Translations under genes and position numbers: made by a program
Origin: an uncultured Vibrio sp.
Lineage (GTDB): Bacteria; Pseudomonadota; Gammaproteobacteria; Enterobacterales; Vibrionaceae
DNA: 64,000 nucleotides
Reading direction: 5' to 3'
NCBI GenBank assembly: GCA_947504195.1
Contig: CANNGN010000012.1
Location: forward strand, 1 to 64,000
Shown: positions 47,527-59,322 of the stretch, piece by piece
How the letters are laid out: every line of letters begins with the position of its first letter
Position numbering within the stretch: position 1 is the first letter of the stretch
The notes under the pieces: model-generated
The model's database searches: none
Told to the model about the DNA's origin: nothing
The model's input: the letters and a program-made list of their open reading frames with translations, nothing else

Positions 47527-50500
47527 ATGTCAGAACCAAAATTTGTCCACCTTAGAGTACATAGTGATTACTCCATGGTCGATGGTTTGTCTAAAGTACC
47601 GCCGCTGGTAAAGAAAGTTGCTGAGCTCGGTATGCCCGCTATGGCGCTAACGGATTTTACTAATCTTTGTGGGTTGGTGAAATTTTACAGCACCGCTCAT
47701 GGGTGTGGGGTTAAGCCAATCATTGGTGCTGACTTTTTAATGCAGTCGGAAGAGTTTGGCGATGAATTGACGCGTTTAACCGTGTTGGCTGCCGATAATA
47801 TTGGGTATAAGAATCTCACACTTCTTATATCTAAAGCCTATTTACGTGGTCATGTTCAGCATCAACCTGTGATTGATAAATCTTGGTTAGGCGAGCTTTC
47901 TGAAGGATTGATCTTATTAAGCGGCGGTCGCCAAGGTGACGTTGGCCGAGCATTGTTAAAAGGTAACCATAGCCTAGTCGAGCGCTGTGTTCAGTTTTAC
48001 CAACAGCACTTTCCAAATCGGTTTTATCTTGAACTGATACGTACGGGGCGACAAGATGAAGAATCGTATCTTCATTTTGCGATCGAGTTAGCAGAGCAGC
48101 GAGATCTGCCTGTTGTTGCGACTAATGAAGTCGTTTTTCTTAACGATGAATTTTTTGAGGCTCATGAGATCCGCGTGGCGATTCATGATGGCTTTACGAT
48201 GGAAGATCCCCGTCGTCCTAAAAATTACAGTTCACAGCAATATCTTCGTACTGAAGAGGAAATGTGTGAATTATTCTCAGACATTCCCGAAGCACTGCAA
48301 AACTCAGTTGAAATCGCTAAACGTTGTAATGTTACCGTTCGTTTAGGTGAATACTTCCTCCCCAATTTCCCGACAGAGGGGATGAAGATAGAAGACTTTC
48401 TGGTTAAGAAGTCTCAAGAAGGCTTAGAAGATCGCCTAGAATTTCTTTTTCCTGATGCAAAAGTCAGAGAAGAACGTCGTCCTGAATATGATGAACGTTT
48501 GGATATCGAGCTTAATGTTATTAACCAAATGGGGTTCCCTGGCTACTTTTTGATTGTTATGGAGTTTATCCAATGGTCAAAAGATAATGATATTCCTGTT
48601 GGGCCCGGTCGAGGTTCAGGTGCGGGATCACTCGTGGCCTATGCTTTGAAGATTACTGACCTTGACCCTCTTGAATATGATCTTCTATTTGAACGATTCT
48701 TAAACCCAGAGCGGGTATCTATGCCCGATTTCGACGTCGACTTCTGTATGGATAAGCGTGATCAAGTGATTGACCATGTTGCTGAACTCTACGGCCGTGA
48801 TGCGGTATCTCAGATCATTACTTTCGGAACAATGGCCGCCAAAGCCGTTATTCGAGATGTGGGACGAGTGTTAGGACATCCCTTTGGTTTTGTTGACCGC
48901 ATCTCCAAAATGATTCCGCCAGATCCCGGTATGACGTTGGAAAAAGCATTCAAAGCTGAACCCGCTTTACCAGAGCTTTATAATAACGACGAAGAAGTAA
49001 AAGAGCTCATCGATAAATGTCGTATTTTGGAAGGTTGTACTCGAAATGCCGGTAAACATGCCGGTGGGGTTGTGATTTCTCCAACTACGATTACCGACTT
49101 TGCACCGATCTACGCTGATGCTGAGGGTAACTTCCCCGTTACTCAATTTGACAAGAATGACGTTGAATATGCTGGGTTGGTGAAGTTTGATTTCTTAGGT
49201 TTAAGAACCCTGACCATTATTGATTGGGCATTAGGGTTAATTAACCCGAGATTGCTTAAAGAAGGTAAAGAGTCGATTCAAATTGAGTCGATTCCTCTTG
49301 ATTGTGCCCGTTCATTTAGAACATTACAAAACTCAGAAACTACCGCGGTATTTCAGCTTGAATCTCGTGGAATGAAGGACCTGATCAAACGCCTACAACC
49401 CGATTGCTTTGAAGATATTATCGCATTGGTGGCACTGTTTAGACCCGGTCCATTGCAATCGGGCATGGTTGACAACTTTATCGACCGTAAGCATGGTCGA
49501 GAGCCAATTTCTTACCCTGATGAGACGTGGCAACATGAATCGTTAAAAGAAACGTTGGATCCAACTTACGGTATCATTTTATACCAAGAGCAGGTCATGC
49601 AAATTGCACAAATACTATCGGGTTATACCTTAGGTGGTGCCGATATGCTTCGTCGTGCAATGGGTAAGAAGAAACCTGAAGAAATGGCCAAACAGCGAAG
49701 TATTTTCGAACAGGGTGCGATCGACAATGGAGTCGATGGCGAGCTATCGATGAAAATTTTCGACTTGGTTGAAAAGTTTGCCGGTTACGGGTTTAACAAA
49801 TCTCACTCTGCCGCTTATGCTTTGGTATCTTACCAAACACTGTGGCTGAAGACGCATTATCCAGCAGAGTTCATGGCCGCAGTAATGACTGCTGATATGG
49901 ACAACACAGAAAAAGTGATTGGCTTGGTCGATGAATGCTTGCGCATGAATCTAAAAGTTTTACCACCAGATGTTAACGCCGGCTTATACCGATTTAATGT
50001 CGATGAAAGTGGGGCAATTGTTTATGGTATTGGTGCGATAAAAGGGGTTGGCGAAGCACCCATTGATGCCATATTGGAAGCACGAAAAGATGGGCATTTT
50101 AAGGATTTGTTTGATTTTTGTGCTCGTGTTGATCTTAAGCGAATAAACAAGCGTGTTATTGAAAAACTGATTTATGCAGGAGCACTAGATAAACTAGGAC
50201 CTCATCGTGCTGCAATGATGGCTTCATTAAATGATGCGGTAAAAGCAGCGAGTCAATTTCACCAAGCGGAATCGTTTGGTCAATCGGATATGTTTGGGGT
50301 ATTAACCGAAGCGCCGGAAGCGGTTGAGCAGAAATATACGCAAGTACCTGCATGGCCTGAAAAAGTTTGGCTTGAAGGTGAACGTGATACCTTGGGGCTC
50401 TATTTAACCGGTCACCCTATTAGTGCCTATATTAAAGAACTAAATCATTACATTAGTTTCCGACTAAAAGACGCAACTCCAACTCGAAGAGATCAAACAG

Positions 50501-51003
50501 TAACACTGGCAGGATTGGTAATTTCTGCTAAAGTGATGACCACAAAAAGAGGATCGCGTATTGGAATCATCAGTTTAGATGATCGCTCTGGTCGAATGGA
50601 GGCGATGTTGTTTTCTGATGTACTTGAAAAGTACGCCGATATGCTTGAAAAAGATAAAATTCTTATCGTTTCGGGACAGGTCAGCTTTGATGACTTCAAT
50701 GGCGGACTTAAAATGACCGTTCGTGAGATTATGGCATTAGGGACAGCACGAGAAAAGTACGCCCGTAGCCTATCGGTATCACTGTCAGAAAACCAAGTCA
50801 GTGATACATTTTTTGAGCGTTTTAGCCAAATTATGGAACCTCATAAAGCCGGAATTGTTCCGGTCAATATATACTATCAGCGCGAAGATGCTCGTGCACG
50901 GTTAACACTAGGAACAGAGTGGAGAGTCACGCCCAGTGATGTTCTGCTCGATGAATTAAAGCAACTGCTTGGCCAAGACCAAGTGGAATTAGAATTTAAC
51001 TAA
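47527..51003 (+). CDS. dnaE: DNA polymerase III alpha subunit
   Basis: Catalytic subunit of the replicative DNA polymerase. 1158 residues, usual length. PHP domain from [16 protein letters not shown]; polymerase core with [16 protein letters not shown], catalytic Asp pair in [13 protein letters not shown] and third Asp in [13 protein letters not shown]. Helix-hairpin-helix and OB domain follow ([19 protein letters not shown]). The internal clamp motif should be near QSDMFG. ATG 47527 follows AAAGGAAAAG. Its proofreading partner dnaQ is at 59323. Confidence 0.98.
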   Translation: MSEPKFVHLRVHSDYSMVDGLSKVPPLVKKVAELGMPAMALTDFTNLCGLVKFYSTAHGCGVKPIIGADFLMQSEEFGDELTRLTVLAADNIGYKNLTLLISKAYLRGHVQHQPVIDKSWLGELSEGLILLSGGRQGDVGRALLKGNHSLVERCVQFYQQHFPNRFYLELIRTGRQDEESYLHFAIELAEQRDLPVVATNEVVFLNDEFFEAHEIRVAIHDGFTMEDPRRPKNYSSQQYLRTEEEMCELFSDIPEALQNSVEIAKRCNVTVRLGEYFLPNFPTEGMKIEDFLVKKSQEGLEDRLEFLFPDAKVREERRPEYDERLDIELNVINQMGFPGYFLIVMEFIQWSKDNDIPVGPGRGSGAGSLVAYALKITDLDPLEYDLLFERFLNPERVSMPDFDVDFCMDKRDQVIDHVAELYGRDAVSQIITFGTMAAKAVIRDVGRVLGHPFGFVDRISKMIPPDPGMTLEKAFKAEPALPELYNNDEEVKELIDKCRILEGCTRNAGKHAGGVVISPTTITDFAPIYADAEGNFPVTQFDKNDVEYAGLVKFDFLGLRTLTIIDWALGLINPRLLKEGKESIQIESIPLDCARSFRTLQNSETTAVFQLESRGMKDLIKRLQPDCFEDIIALVALFRPGPLQSGMVDNFIDRKHGREPISYPDETWQHESLKETLDPTYGIILYQEQVMQIAQILSGYTLGGADMLRRAMGKKKPEEMAKQRSIFEQGAIDNGVDGELSMKIFDLVEKFAGYGFNKSHSAAYALVSYQTLWLKTHYPAEFMAAVMTADMDNTEKVIGLVDECLRMNLKVLPPDVNAGLYRFNVDESGAIVYGIGAIKGVGEAPIDAILEARKDGHFKDLFDFCARVDLKRINKRVIEKLIYAGALDKLGPHRAAMMASLNDAVKAASQFHQAESFGQSDMFGVLTEAPEAVEQKYTQVPAWPEKVWLEGERDTLGLYLTGHPISAYIKELNHYISFRLKDATPTRRDQTVTLAGLVISAKVMTTKRGSRIGIISLDDRSGRMEAMLFSDVLEKYADMLEKDKILIVSGQVSFDDFNGGLKMTVREIMALGTAREKYARSLSVSLSENQVSDTFFERFSQIMEPHKAGIVPVNIYYQREDARARLTLGTEWRVTPSDVLLDELKQLLGQDQVELEFN

Positions 51004-51043
51004 AATTCAGCCACATAATAATGACTGAGAAAAGGGATCGATA

Positions 51044-52003
51044 ATGAGCCTCAACTTTTTAGAGTTTGAAAAACCAATTGCAGAACTTGAAGCTAAAATT
51101 CAAGCACTTCGTGAAGTTTCAATTCATGGTGGTGATACTTCTGTCGATCTGGCAAAAGAGATAGAACAGTTGGAGAAGAAAAGTATTGAGCTCAAGCATA
51201 AAATTTTTAGTAACTTAGGTGCTTGGCAAGTTGCTCAATTGGCGCGACATCCACAGCGTCCGTACACTCTCGATTATATCGAACATATTTTTACTGATTT
51301 CGATGAGTTATGTGGTGATCGTGCTTATGCCGATGATAAAGCGATAGTTGGTGGCATTGCGCGTTTAAATGATCGCCCAGTAATGATCATTGGCCATCAG
51401 AAAGGACGAGAAACACGTGAGAAAGTGCGTCGTAATTTTGGTATGCCTAAACCAGAAGGTTACCGTAAAGCTCTTCGTTTAATGCGTATGGCAGAACGTT
51501 TTAATATGCCGATTATTACATTTATCGATACAGCTGGCGCTTACCCAGGAGTTGGTGCTGAAGAGCGTGGTCAGTCTGAAGCGATTGCTCAGAACTTGAA
51601 AGTTATGTCTTCTTTGAAAGTGCCAGTGATCTGTAATGTTGTCGGTGAAGGTGGTTCAGGTGGTGCTCTAGCCATCGGCGTTGGTGACTATGTCAACATG
51701 CTACAATATTCAACTTATTCGGTTATTTCACCGGAAGGGTGTGCATCGATTTTATGGCGAGATTCGGATAAAGCATCACAAGCGGCGGAAGCGATGGGAT
51801 TAACGGCACAACGTTTAAAAGAGCTTGAATTGATTGATTCTATTGTTGAAGAGCCATTAGGTGGTGCTCATAGCGATCATGTTCAAACCGCATACAATAT
51901 GAAAGAAGCATTGATAAAACAGTTAGACGAAATTAGTGGGCTCGACAGCGAGCAGTTACTTGAGCGTCGTTACGAACGTTTAATGTCATACGGATACTGT
52001 TAA
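51044..52003 (+). CDS. accA: Acetyl-CoA carboxylase carboxyltransferase subunit alpha
   Basis: Alpha half of the carboxyltransferase that makes malonyl-CoA, the first committed step of fatty acid synthesis. 319 residues. Helical N-terminus ([17 protein letters not shown]), then the crotonase fold: [55 protein letters not shown] and [16 protein letters not shown]. Placed after dnaE as in E. coli. A strong terminator ends the cluster. Confidence 0.97.
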   Translation: MSLNFLEFEKPIAELEAKIQALREVSIHGGDTSVDLAKEIEQLEKKSIELKHKIFSNLGAWQVAQLARHPQRPYTLDYIEHIFTDFDELCGDRAYADDKAIVGGIARLNDRPVMIIGHQKGRETREKVRRNFGMPKPEGYRKALRLMRMAERFNMPIITFIDTAGAYPGVGAEERGQSEAIAQNLKVMSSLKVPVICNVVGEGGSGGALAIGVGDYVNMLQYSTYSVISPEGCASILWRDSDKASQAAEAMGLTAQRLKELELIDSIVEEPLGGAHSDHVQTAYNMKEALIKQLDEISGLDSEQLLERRYERLMSYGYC

Positions 52004-52027
52004 CTAGCTATTAGTTATAGAAAAATG

Positions 52028-52056
52028 AAGGGTTGAGCCAATGCTCAACCCTTTTT
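52028..52056 (+). terminator. Terminator after accA
   Basis: AAGGGTTGAGC pairs perfectly with GCTCAACCCTT over CAAT, followed by T5. It closes the long uppS-accA cluster. Confidence 0.92.
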
Positions 52057-52120
52057 CTTTGTGTGATATATTTTAAGCTGTAAACTCAAATCAGATGAAC
52101 TAAGAGAGAATGGGATAACT

Positions 52121-53431
52121 ATGTTACTGGGTGAGGTTGAGTCGATATTACAGCCATATCTAAAGGAACCGAGACAGATAGTCTTAGCACTAAGTGGCGG
52201 TATCGATTCTAGGGTATTACTTGATGTACTGATTCAATTACGTCATCAAACCCCGTTTCTATTGAAAGCAGTTCATGTGCATCATGGCTTGAGTCAGAAT
52301 GCCGACGATTGGGCAGAGCAATGTAAAGGCTGGTGTGAAAAGCATGATGTCGACTTTGCGTTAGAGCGAGTTACGCTCGATTGTGATAGTGGCGACAGTA
52401 TCGAAAGTATGGCACGTACGGCTAGATATGAAGCGCTCGAAAAACACCTTCAGCCTCAAGGTATTCTCCTTACCGCTCAACATAATGATGATCAGGTAGA
52501 AACATTTTTACTCGCATTGAAACGTGGTAGTGGCCCCAAAGGGCTATCGGCTATGGCGTTAGCAAGGCCTTTCCAACAAGGTTTTTTAGTTCGCCCCTTA
52601 CTCAAAAGCCGTCGTTTTCTGATAGAACAGTACGCAGAGGAACACGGACTGACATGGGTTGAGGATGAAAGTAATCAAGATACTCGGTTTGATCGCAATT
52701 TTATTCGCCATCAAGTTGCGCCCGTACTTAGTCAGCGGTGGCCCCATTTCCCTTCGGCTATACAGCGTTCAGCTGAGCTATGTGCACAACAAGAGCGCCT
52801 ATTAGATGAGCTACTTGAGGAGCGACTTAATACTAGTCTTGCGCCTGATATGAGCTTATCGATCACATCTCTAAATTTTATGAGTGAGGATGTGCGATAT
52901 AGGGTATTGCGGATGTGGCTATCAAAGTTTGATGTACTCATGCCCAGTCAGGTTCGCCTGAAATTGCTTTGGTCCGATGTTGCAATGGCTAGGATAGATG
53001 CAAATCCGAAGTTTCAGTTTAAAGAACACGAAATACGTCGTTATCAACAGCATCTATTTTGCATTCCGAAAATGCAGGATGTTGGACATTGGCACAGATC
53101 ACTAACCATAAATCAACCATTAGAGCTTCCGAGCTTTTTAGGGAAAGTGACATTATTTGACACAATAAGTACCGGAAAAGGTTTAGCTTTAAGTAGTATG
53201 GTTTTAAAAGGAAAACTGGAGATTACATTTCGCTCCGAGGGACTCAGTGCTCACCCTGAAGGGAAAGTAGGTCACAAAACGTTGAAGAAATGGTATCAGG
53301 AGTTTGGAGTACCGAGTTGGCAACGTCGAAGAACACCTATTTTGTTGTGTGACGAAAAGGTAGTTGCTGTTGCTGACTTATACGTCGATCGTCAATTTTG
53401 TGGCGGAGAATGTGAATTCATCTGGGAATAA
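52121..53431 (+). CDS. tilS: tRNA(Ile)-lysidine synthetase
   Basis: Converts C34 of tRNA-Ile(CAU) to lysidine, so that it reads AUA instead of AUG. 436 residues. P-loop LALSGGIDSRVLLDVL at the N-terminus, AVHVHHGLSQNADDWAEQC, and TAQHNDDQVETFLLALKRGSG; C-terminal domain with LSAHPEGKVGHKTLKKWYQE and QRRRTPILLCDEKVVAVADL. Own promoter is likely, since it follows the accA terminator. Confidence 0.95.
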   Translation: MLLGEVESILQPYLKEPRQIVLALSGGIDSRVLLDVLIQLRHQTPFLLKAVHVHHGLSQNADDWAEQCKGWCEKHDVDFALERVTLDCDSGDSIESMARTARYEALEKHLQPQGILLTAQHNDDQVETFLLALKRGSGPKGLSAMALARPFQQGFLVRPLLKSRRFLIEQYAEEHGLTWVEDESNQDTRFDRNFIRHQVAPVLSQRWPHFPSAIQRSAELCAQQERLLDELLEERLNTSLAPDMSLSITSLNFMSEDVRYRVLRMWLSKFDVLMPSQVRLKLLWSDVAMARIDANPKFQFKEHEIRRYQQHLFCIPKMQDVGHWHRSLTINQPLELPSFLGKVTLFDTISTGKGLALSSMVLKGKLEITFRSEGLSAHPEGKVGHKTLKKWYQEFGVPSWQRRRTPILLCDEKVVAVADLYVDRQFCGGECEFIWE

Positions 53432-53491
53432 CCTTATGGGTTGTGCCAGAATTAACAAGAGGATTATTATAAAACTAACTTAGGAGCAATT

Positions 53492-53797
53492 ATGAAAAGA
53501 GGAATGCTAGCAATAATGTTATTCGCAGCTTCAGTTTCAGTTCAGGCGGGAGATATAGAAGCTGGGAAGGCAAGATCAATTGTATGTGCTGCCTGTCATG
53601 GGCAGGATGGTATTGCAACAATCGACGGCTATCCAAATCTACGCGGACAAAATGAAAAGTACCTAATATCATCATTGAAAGCATACAAAGATAAAAGCCG
53701 AAGTAGTGGCAATGCCGCGGTGATGCAACCACAAGCGAGTATATTAAGTGACTCAGATATTGAGAACTTAGCCGCTTACTATGCTAGTTTGAAGTGA
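53492..53797 (+). CDS. Small periplasmic c-type cytochrome
   Basis: A 101-residue monoheme class I cytochrome c with a signal peptide ending VSVQA. The heme site is CAACH at about residues 33-37, and the axial Met is likely in AVMQPQAS (about residue 77). The C-terminal helix has LAAYYASLK. Length and sequence resemble cytochrome c553 or one half of cytochrome c4. It presumably shuttles electrons to a terminal oxidase. GGAGC serves as RBS. Single gene between tilS and glnB. Confidence 0.9.
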   Translation: MKRGMLAIMLFAASVSVQAGDIEAGKARSIVCAACHGQDGIATIDGYPNLRGQNEKYLISSLKAYKDKSRSSGNAAVMQPQASILSDSDIENLAAYYASLK

Positions 53798-53916
53798 GTC
53801 AAAGGGTTGTAAATTTTGGCATACTGATTGCTTAGTTAATAGCATCTGTGTGTAAGTGATAGTTTTATGTCGTTGATTTCTATGATCAGTGATTAAGAAA
53901 TGTTTAAGGGATCTAA

Positions 53917-54255
<339 letters not shown>

Positions 54256-54295
54256 TTCGTTGATTATATTAAATAATTAACGAGCATTTTATTTC

Positions 54296-55171
54296 ATGAA
54301 AATAAGAATAGCTCTATTTGCGGTGTTCGGTATTTCGCTAATTATTTTAGCAGGCTTTTTGGTTATGTTTAAAAACACCAATTCAATTGAATTGATGACC
54401 ATAGCGAAACCGGATACACGCATTAGCAGCCAGCTATCAGTGTCTCTGCCTAGTTCTTGCATTATGCAGCCAGGTAAAAAGGCAATCGATAATAACGGTG
54501 AACTAAACTTATTGGTATGGAACATACATAAGCAACAAGATTCTTATTGGATTCGTGATCTTTCTGATTATAGTGAAGGGTTACAGTTGTTGATGATACA
54601 AGAAAGTATTTTAACTCCAATGCTGGCAAGTTGGATTAAGCTGAGGCAGTTAACGTCAACTCAAGTAAATGCATTTTTGTTTCGTGGCGAGTCGGTTGGT
54701 GTGATGACCATTGCCACAGAAGAGCCATCATCAAGCTGTGGGTATATCGAACTTGAGCCGTTTATTCGGCTCAATAAATCGTCATTAGTGAGTTATTACC
54801 CGCTGAGTAATGGAAAAACACTCGCCATAGCTAATCTACATAGCATTAATTTTACGCTGACAGTATATGAATATAAGCGTCAGATTAAGAGTATCATTAT
54901 GCAACTTCATAATCATAAAGGCCCAGTAATTGTTGCTGGTGATTTTAATGATTGGAGCGCAGAGCGCAAAGCAGTCGTTCGAGATATGGTTGAGTCGTTG
55001 GAGTTAGTTGAAGCGGATTATGCTCCTGATAATCGTACTATTTTTGCCTATGGTGATGGTACACCCGTTGATCACTTATTTTACCGTCAATTAGAGTTAG
55101 ATAGTGCGATAGTATCGTTTTCACGCTCCTCTGATCATAACCCCATAATCGCAAGTTTTAGTATCAACTAA
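54296..55171 (+). CDS. Endonuclease/exonuclease/phosphatase family protein (YafD-like)
   Basis: A 291-residue member of the endonuclease/exonuclease/phosphatase superfamily, resembling E. coli YafD. An N-terminal membrane segment (about 5-25) is followed by the catalytic fold: LLVWNIHKQQ (Asn), LMIQES (Glu), VIVAGDFNDW (Asp/Asn), and the terminal SSDHNPI (Asp-His). The domain probably faces the periplasm. Substrate is unknown. The neighbours mltD-gloB-methyltransferase-rnhA-dnaQ match the yafD region of E. coli, which supports the call. Confidence 0.85.
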   Translation: MKIRIALFAVFGISLIILAGFLVMFKNTNSIELMTIAKPDTRISSQLSVSLPSSCIMQPGKKAIDNNGELNLLVWNIHKQQDSYWIRDLSDYSEGLQLLMIQESILTPMLASWIKLRQLTSTQVNAFLFRGESVGVMTIATEEPSSSCGYIELEPFIRLNKSSLVSYYPLSNGKTLAIANLHSINFTLTVYEYKRQIKSIIMQLHNHKGPVIVAGDFNDWSAERKAVVRDMVESLELVEADYAPDNRTIFAYGDGTPVDHLFYRQLELDSAIVSFSRSSDHNPIIASFSIN

Positions 55172-55248
55172 TTTATTTCCTCAAGTTCGTTAGCTGACTG
55201 GTTTGAAAAAGAAGTTACTCTTTCTAGACAGCACTAGCAGGATCCCCT

Positions 55249-57180
55249 TTACGTATTTTCTTTCACATAAAGTGTTAGAGTTTGGCCTATTTGTAATACT
55301 GCACGTTGAGAAAGTTTATTCCATTTCATGATATCACGGCTTGCTAAGTTAAACCTCATAGCAATAGCACTAAGGGTATCTCCAGATTTTACTTTATAGT
55401 TAACCGCTTTTTGAATTGGAGCGCCGCTGTTTTCCTTTAGGATCAGGGTTTGGCCTATTTGCAAAACTGAACGACTAGATAATTTATTCCACTTCATGAT
55501 ATTGCGGCTAGTTGTATTAAACTTCATCGCGATATCACTAAGTGTATCTCCAGACTTTACCTTGTATTTCGTTGTCTTTTGAGTTGGTACGGATTTGACA
55601 TCTTTAAGGGTTAAGGTCTGGCCGATTTGCAAAACTGAACGACTTGATAACTTATTCCACTTCATAATATCGCGACTTGCCAAATCATATTTCATCGCGA
55701 TACCACCCAGTGTATCTCCGGACTTAACTGTGTACTTAACGGTACTTTGAGTTGGAGCACTTGTCCCTTGTTTAATTTTTAGGTTTTGTCCAATTTTTAG
55801 CGGTGTTGAAGATTTTATATTATTTAACCGAGCAATAGCTTGATGAGAGACATTGTACAGTTTGGCGATATCCCACAAATTGTCACCACTTTTCACCTTG
55901 TGGTTAATGGTTTGAGATGAGGGCGAGGTCGAGTTGCTATTGTCTAATTGTGCGACTGTTTGATTGCTAGCTTTCGGTGAGCTAGATCCAGAAGCACTAG
56001 GGACCAAGATGGTTTGACCAACGCGAATAAGCGAGCGCTTGAGGTTATTGGTTTCTTTTAAACTGGTCGTTGGAATGTTGTTTCGTGCGGCTATGGTACT
56101 GAGTGTATCGCCTCTCTTTACGGTATAACGTGCAAATCGAACACCCTTACCACGGTTTTTTTCCAACATATTATTGAACTGGTCAACGTGGCTTAATGGT
56201 ATCAATAACTGTTGAACGCCTTTAGGTGACGTTGCCCACTGGTTGTAAGCCGGATTTAGGTTGTTCATGGTATCGAAATCAATACCAGCATAATTCGCTG
56301 CAATTCTTAAATCCATCTGTTCTTTAGGATCGACTAATTTCAAATAGGGCTTGTTGGCTATTTGAGGAATTGAGATACCATACTTTTCTTGGTTAGAAAG
56401 CACGTCGGCAAGTGCAAGCAGTTTTGGTACGTATTGGCTCGTTTCTTTGGGTAACGATAACGAGAAAAAGTCAGTGGGTTTATTCGCTTTTTTATTTCTT
56501 TTAATCGATCGTGCAACACGTCCTTCACCGCTGTTGTATGCGGCGATCGCGTGATACCAGTTACCATCAAAGAATTTATTTAGATACGCTAAATAGTCTA
56601 GAGCCGCATCCGTTGCCGCATAAACATCTCTACGGCCATCGTACCAAAAGCTTTGCTCTAAACCATAGATCTTTCCAGTACCAGAAAGAAACTGCCAAAG
56701 GCCAGAAGCGTTACCGTGAGAGTAGGCTCGGACATCAAATGAGCTTTCTACAATTGGGAGTAAAGCCAGTTCGAGTGGAAAACCTCGTTCTTCAACCTTT
56801 TCTGTAATTAAATACAAAAATGGGGTCGCACGTTTCGCAACCTTTTCGAGGTGTTGTGGATGCTTTATAAACCACTTACGGTGCTGCTCTATCGCTTTAT
56901 GATCAGGTACCTCAATTGAAAATTGCATACTAATACGTCGCCACAAATCTTCTTGAGACTGTGGTGTACTTTTACTCACCGATAATGTTGCCTTATCGGT
57001 GACTTCGCCGTACTCAGATATAATTTGATCGGCACTTCTTAGTGGACCTTCCAACTCAGATGTTGCTGTCTCACTAATAACTTGCGTTGTTTCTTCATTG
57101 TTTGGGGTATGAGTTGATGGCGCTTGAATTGATTGACAACCTGTCAATAATAACAGGGACAAACTTAACCTAAACTTCAT
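55249..57180 (-). CDS. mltD: Membrane-bound lytic murein transglycosylase D with five LysM domains
   Basis: Lipoprotein (lipobox LLLTGCQS) that cleaves peptidoglycan glycan strands to 1,6-anhydromuropeptides. 643 residues. The SLT domain (about 100-260) has the catalytic Glu in LLPIVESSFDVRAYS and the signature AIAAYNSGEGRV. C-terminal LysM glycan-binding domains start at about residues 354, 425, 481, 537 and 593; the last four are spaced exactly 56 residues apart, and the last three are nearly identical. E. coli MltD is 452 residues with two LysM. gloB lies upstream on the same strand. Confidence 0.94.
   Translation of the reverse strand: MKFRLSLSLLLLTGCQSIQAPSTHTPNNEETTQVISETATSELEGPLRSADQIISEYGEVTDKATLSVSKSTPQSQEDLWRRISMQFSIEVPDHKAIEQHRKWFIKHPQHLEKVAKRATPFLYLITEKVEERGFPLELALLPIVESSFDVRAYSHGNASGLWQFLSGTGKIYGLEQSFWYDGRRDVYAATDAALDYLAYLNKFFDGNWYHAIAAYNSGEGRVARSIKRNKKANKPTDFFSLSLPKETSQYVPKLLALADVLSNQEKYGISIPQIANKPYLKLVDPKEQMDLRIAANYAGIDFDTMNNLNPAYNQWATSPKGVQQLLIPLSHVDQFNNMLEKNRGKGVRFARYTVKRGDTLSTIAARNNIPTTSLKETNNLKRSLIRVGQTILVPSASGSSSPKASNQTVAQLDNSNSTSPSSQTINHKVKSGDNLWDIAKLYNVSHQAIARLNNIKSSTPLKIGQNLKIKQGTSAPTQSTVKYTVKSGDTLGGIAMKYDLASRDIMKWNKLSSRSVLQIGQTLTLKDVKSVPTQKTTKYKVKSGDTLSDIAMKFNTTSRNIMKWNKLSSRSVLQIGQTLILKENSGAPIQKAVNYKVKSGDTLSAIAMRFNLASRDIMKWNKLSQRAVLQIGQTLTLYVKENT
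55252..55740 (-). repeat. Three near-identical 168-bp LysM-coding repeats in mltD
   Basis: Codons 481-643 of mltD contain three tandem LysM units with a 168-bp period. All share KVKSGDTL or TVKSGDTL, a DIMKWNKLS or NIMKWNKLS core and VLQIGQTL. High nucleotide similarity points to recent duplication. Confidence 0.88.
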
Positions 57181-57251
57181 ATCTCATAACCTTTTTCAAT
57201 GCGAGCGGGTGATAGTATTGTCACCTCAATGAGAAGACAAGAAGGAAATTG

Positions 57252-58007
57252 TTAAAATTGATTTTTCCAATCTCTTAATGCAGAAAAAATGGCGAGAGGA
57301 TCACATTGTGATGAGATATTCGCCACCGCTTTTATTACGCTAGCTTCTTGCGTTCTCAAGAAAGGATTGATCTGTTTTTCTTGTCCGATCGTTGTTGGTA
57401 TGGTTGCTTGATTATTCGCTCGCAAGCGATTGACAGTATCGCGATATTGATGAAGCTCTTTGTTTTCCGGTTCAACAGCCATTGCAAACGCGACATTTGC
57501 CGCTGTGTACTCATGCGCACAGTATACCTGAGTCGTATCATCAAGTGCCGCGAGCTTATTCAGCGCACCAAACATTTCTTCGTAACTGCCTTCAAAGACT
57601 CGTCCACACCCAGCAGAGAACAGTACATCACCGCAAAAAAGAGCATTTTCGGTTGTGTAGCCTATATGTCCTTTAGTATGTCCAGCAAGGGAGAGCACAT
57701 TAAATTCTTGATCGAGTAATGTGAACTTATCACCTTCATCCACACTTAGGGATAACCCCATTACTGGATCGTTCTTCGGACCAATAACGCTAATGTTTGG
57801 ATACTCACGTGTTAGTTCTACAATTCCACCTGTATGGTCCGCATGATGATGAGTAATGAGAATGGCCTTTAAAATCAGATCATGGTCTTGAAGGTACTTT
57901 AATACTGGTTGAGCATCACCCGGATCGACCACAATACAATGTTGATTAATTTGAATTAGCCAGATGTAATTGTCATTAAATGCAGGTATGCTTTTTATTT
58001 CTATCAT
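57252..58007 (-). CDS. gloB: Hydroxyacylglutathione hydrolase (glyoxalase II)
   Basis: Second step of methylglyoxal detoxification: hydrolyses S-lactoylglutathione to lactate and glutathione. 251 residues, metallo-beta-lactamase fold with the dinuclear motif [11 protein letters not shown], later ligands in [25 protein letters not shown] and [10 protein letters not shown]-terminal helical part with [11 protein letters not shown]. Divergent from the methyltransferase gene, 35 bases apart. Confidence 0.96.
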   Translation of the reverse strand: MIEIKSIPAFNDNYIWLIQINQHCIVVDPGDAQPVLKYLQDHDLILKAILITHHHADHTGGIVELTREYPNISVIGPKNDPVMGLSLSVDEGDKFTLLDQEFNVLSLAGHTKGHIGYTTENALFCGDVLFSAGCGRVFEGSYEEMFGALNKLAALDDTTQVYCAHEYTAANVAFAMAVEPENKELHQYRDTVNRLRANNQATIPTTIGQEKQINPFLRTQEASVIKAVANISSQCDPLAIFSALRDWKNQF

Positions 58008-58042
58008 GATTTTTTCTCCAATTACCTTGTATATGAGTTGCT

Positions 58043-58789
58043 ATGGAACCAGCACGCAGCAAAAAAGCACTCGCAAAACCACACTCTTGGGCGCAACTAA
58101 AGCATGGGCAGTGGGTTCAAGAATCGATACAGCATCGATTGGATGAATGGTGCCCAAAACTATTTGGTTATCACATGCTAAAGCTGGGTGGGTTGAGTTG
58201 TGAGCTTGCCAGTTGTACATGCAATATTCAACACCAAGTCAACATTGATATTGAAAATCCTCTGCATACTGTTATTGCTGATACCTACGAACTCCCTTTT
58301 TTAAAAAAGAGTGTCGATGTCGTAATCATGGCTCATCAACTTGATTACAACAATGACCCTCATCGAATGCTACGAGAGGTTGATCGAGTCCTTGTCGATG
58401 ATGGGTACCTTATTATTACAGGGTTTAATCCAATAAGCTTAATGGGAATATCTAGTTTATTGCCTTGGCGGAAAAACTATTTGCCTTGGAGTGGGCGTAT
58501 GTTTACTCCAAATCGAGTTAAAGATTGGCTAGGCCTGCTGAATTACCAAGTGATTGAGTGCGACCGATACGCACTGTTTCCCCGTGGAAGTCGTTGTGTG
58601 TTTGATACGTGGCTGGAAAATAATACCAGTGATTGGACTGGATCAATAAGTAGTCTTTATTTTATCGTCGCGAGAAAGCGCACTGTACCTCTGAAACCAA
58701 TTAAGCCTCATTGGAACTTTAAACGCGCACTTTCACCGCTTGGTGTTAACTGTACGCGAAAAAGTGAGCACAAAGACGACGCTATTTAA
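58043..58789 (+). CDS. SAM-dependent methyltransferase (YafS-like)
   Basis: A 248-residue class I methyltransferase, the positional counterpart of E. coli YafS. Motif I (GYHMLKLGGLSC) is weaker than the usual D/E-x-G-x-G-x-G; the acidic IADTYELPFLKKSVDVVIM and HRMLREVDRVLVDDGYLIITG stretches follow the normal fold. The substrate is unknown. A Lys/Arg-rich tail follows from about residue 210. Convergent with rnhA, with both stop codons inside a small hairpin GACGAC/GTCGTC. Confidence 0.8.
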   Translation: MEPARSKKALAKPHSWAQLKHGQWVQESIQHRLDEWCPKLFGYHMLKLGGLSCELASCTCNIQHQVNIDIENPLHTVIADTYELPFLKKSVDVVIMAHQLDYNNDPHRMLREVDRVLVDDGYLIITGFNPISLMGISSLLPWRKNYLPWSGRMFTPNRVKDWLGLLNYQVIECDRYALFPRGSRCVFDTWLENNTSDWTGSISSLYFIVARKRTVPLKPIKPHWNFKRALSPLGVNCTRKSEHKDDAI

Positions 58790-58800
58790 GTCGTCGACGC

Positions 58801-59265
58801 TTAATTTGCTTGGTAACCAACATCTTCTTCTGTTGGATTTTCCGCAGCTAAACGCGCTATTTCATCACAAATTTCATTTTCGCGATGACCAGTGTGCCCT
58901 TTTACCCAGCGCCATTCAATTTCGTGGCGTTGAGTTTCAGTATCAAGTTGTTGCCATAAGTCGGCATTCTTGACGGGTTTATTGGCAGATGTTTTCCAAT
59001 TTCGTTTTTTCCAGTTATGTATCCACTGGGTAATGCCTTGGCGCACGTATTGACTGTCTGTGGTGAGAATTATTTTGCATGGTTCTTTTACGCTACGCAA
59101 AGCAACGACTGCAGCCATCATTTCCATTCGGTTATTCGTGGTTAAATGATACCCTTTGGCGAGTTGTTTCTCGTTTTCTTTATAGCGAAGTACAATACCG
59201 TAGCCACCTGGCCCGGGATTACCGAGGCAAGATCCATCTGTGAAAATTTCCACTTGTTTTGTCAT
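58801..59265 (-). CDS. rnhA: Ribonuclease HI
   Basis: Degrades RNA in RNA:DNA hybrids, limiting R-loops. 154 residues, the usual size. Catalytic residues are in [18 protein letters not shown] (Asp), NRMEMMA (Glu), LTTDSQYV (Asp) and the C-terminal [11 protein letters not shown] (Asp). Divergent from dnaQ with 57 bases between starts, an arrangement conserved in E. coli and vibrios. Confidence 0.97.
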   Translation of the reverse strand: MTKQVEIFTDGSCLGNPGPGGYGIVLRYKENEKQLAKGYHLTTNNRMEMMAAVVALRSVKEPCKIILTTDSQYVRQGITQWIHNWKKRNWKTSANKPVKNADLWQQLDTETQRHEIEWRWVKGHTGHRENEICDEIARLAAENPTEEDVGYQAN

Positions 59266-59322
59266 GATTTGATACTATATAGGGAGATTTTTAATTACAC
59301 ATAGTCTGACATAGATACGCGA

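Noticed and set aside
58775-58795. GACGAC/GTCGTC hairpin between the methyltransferase gene and rnhA as a bidirectional terminator
   Set aside because: Short stem without flanking A/T runs; it may only be coding constraint at two adjacent stop codons.
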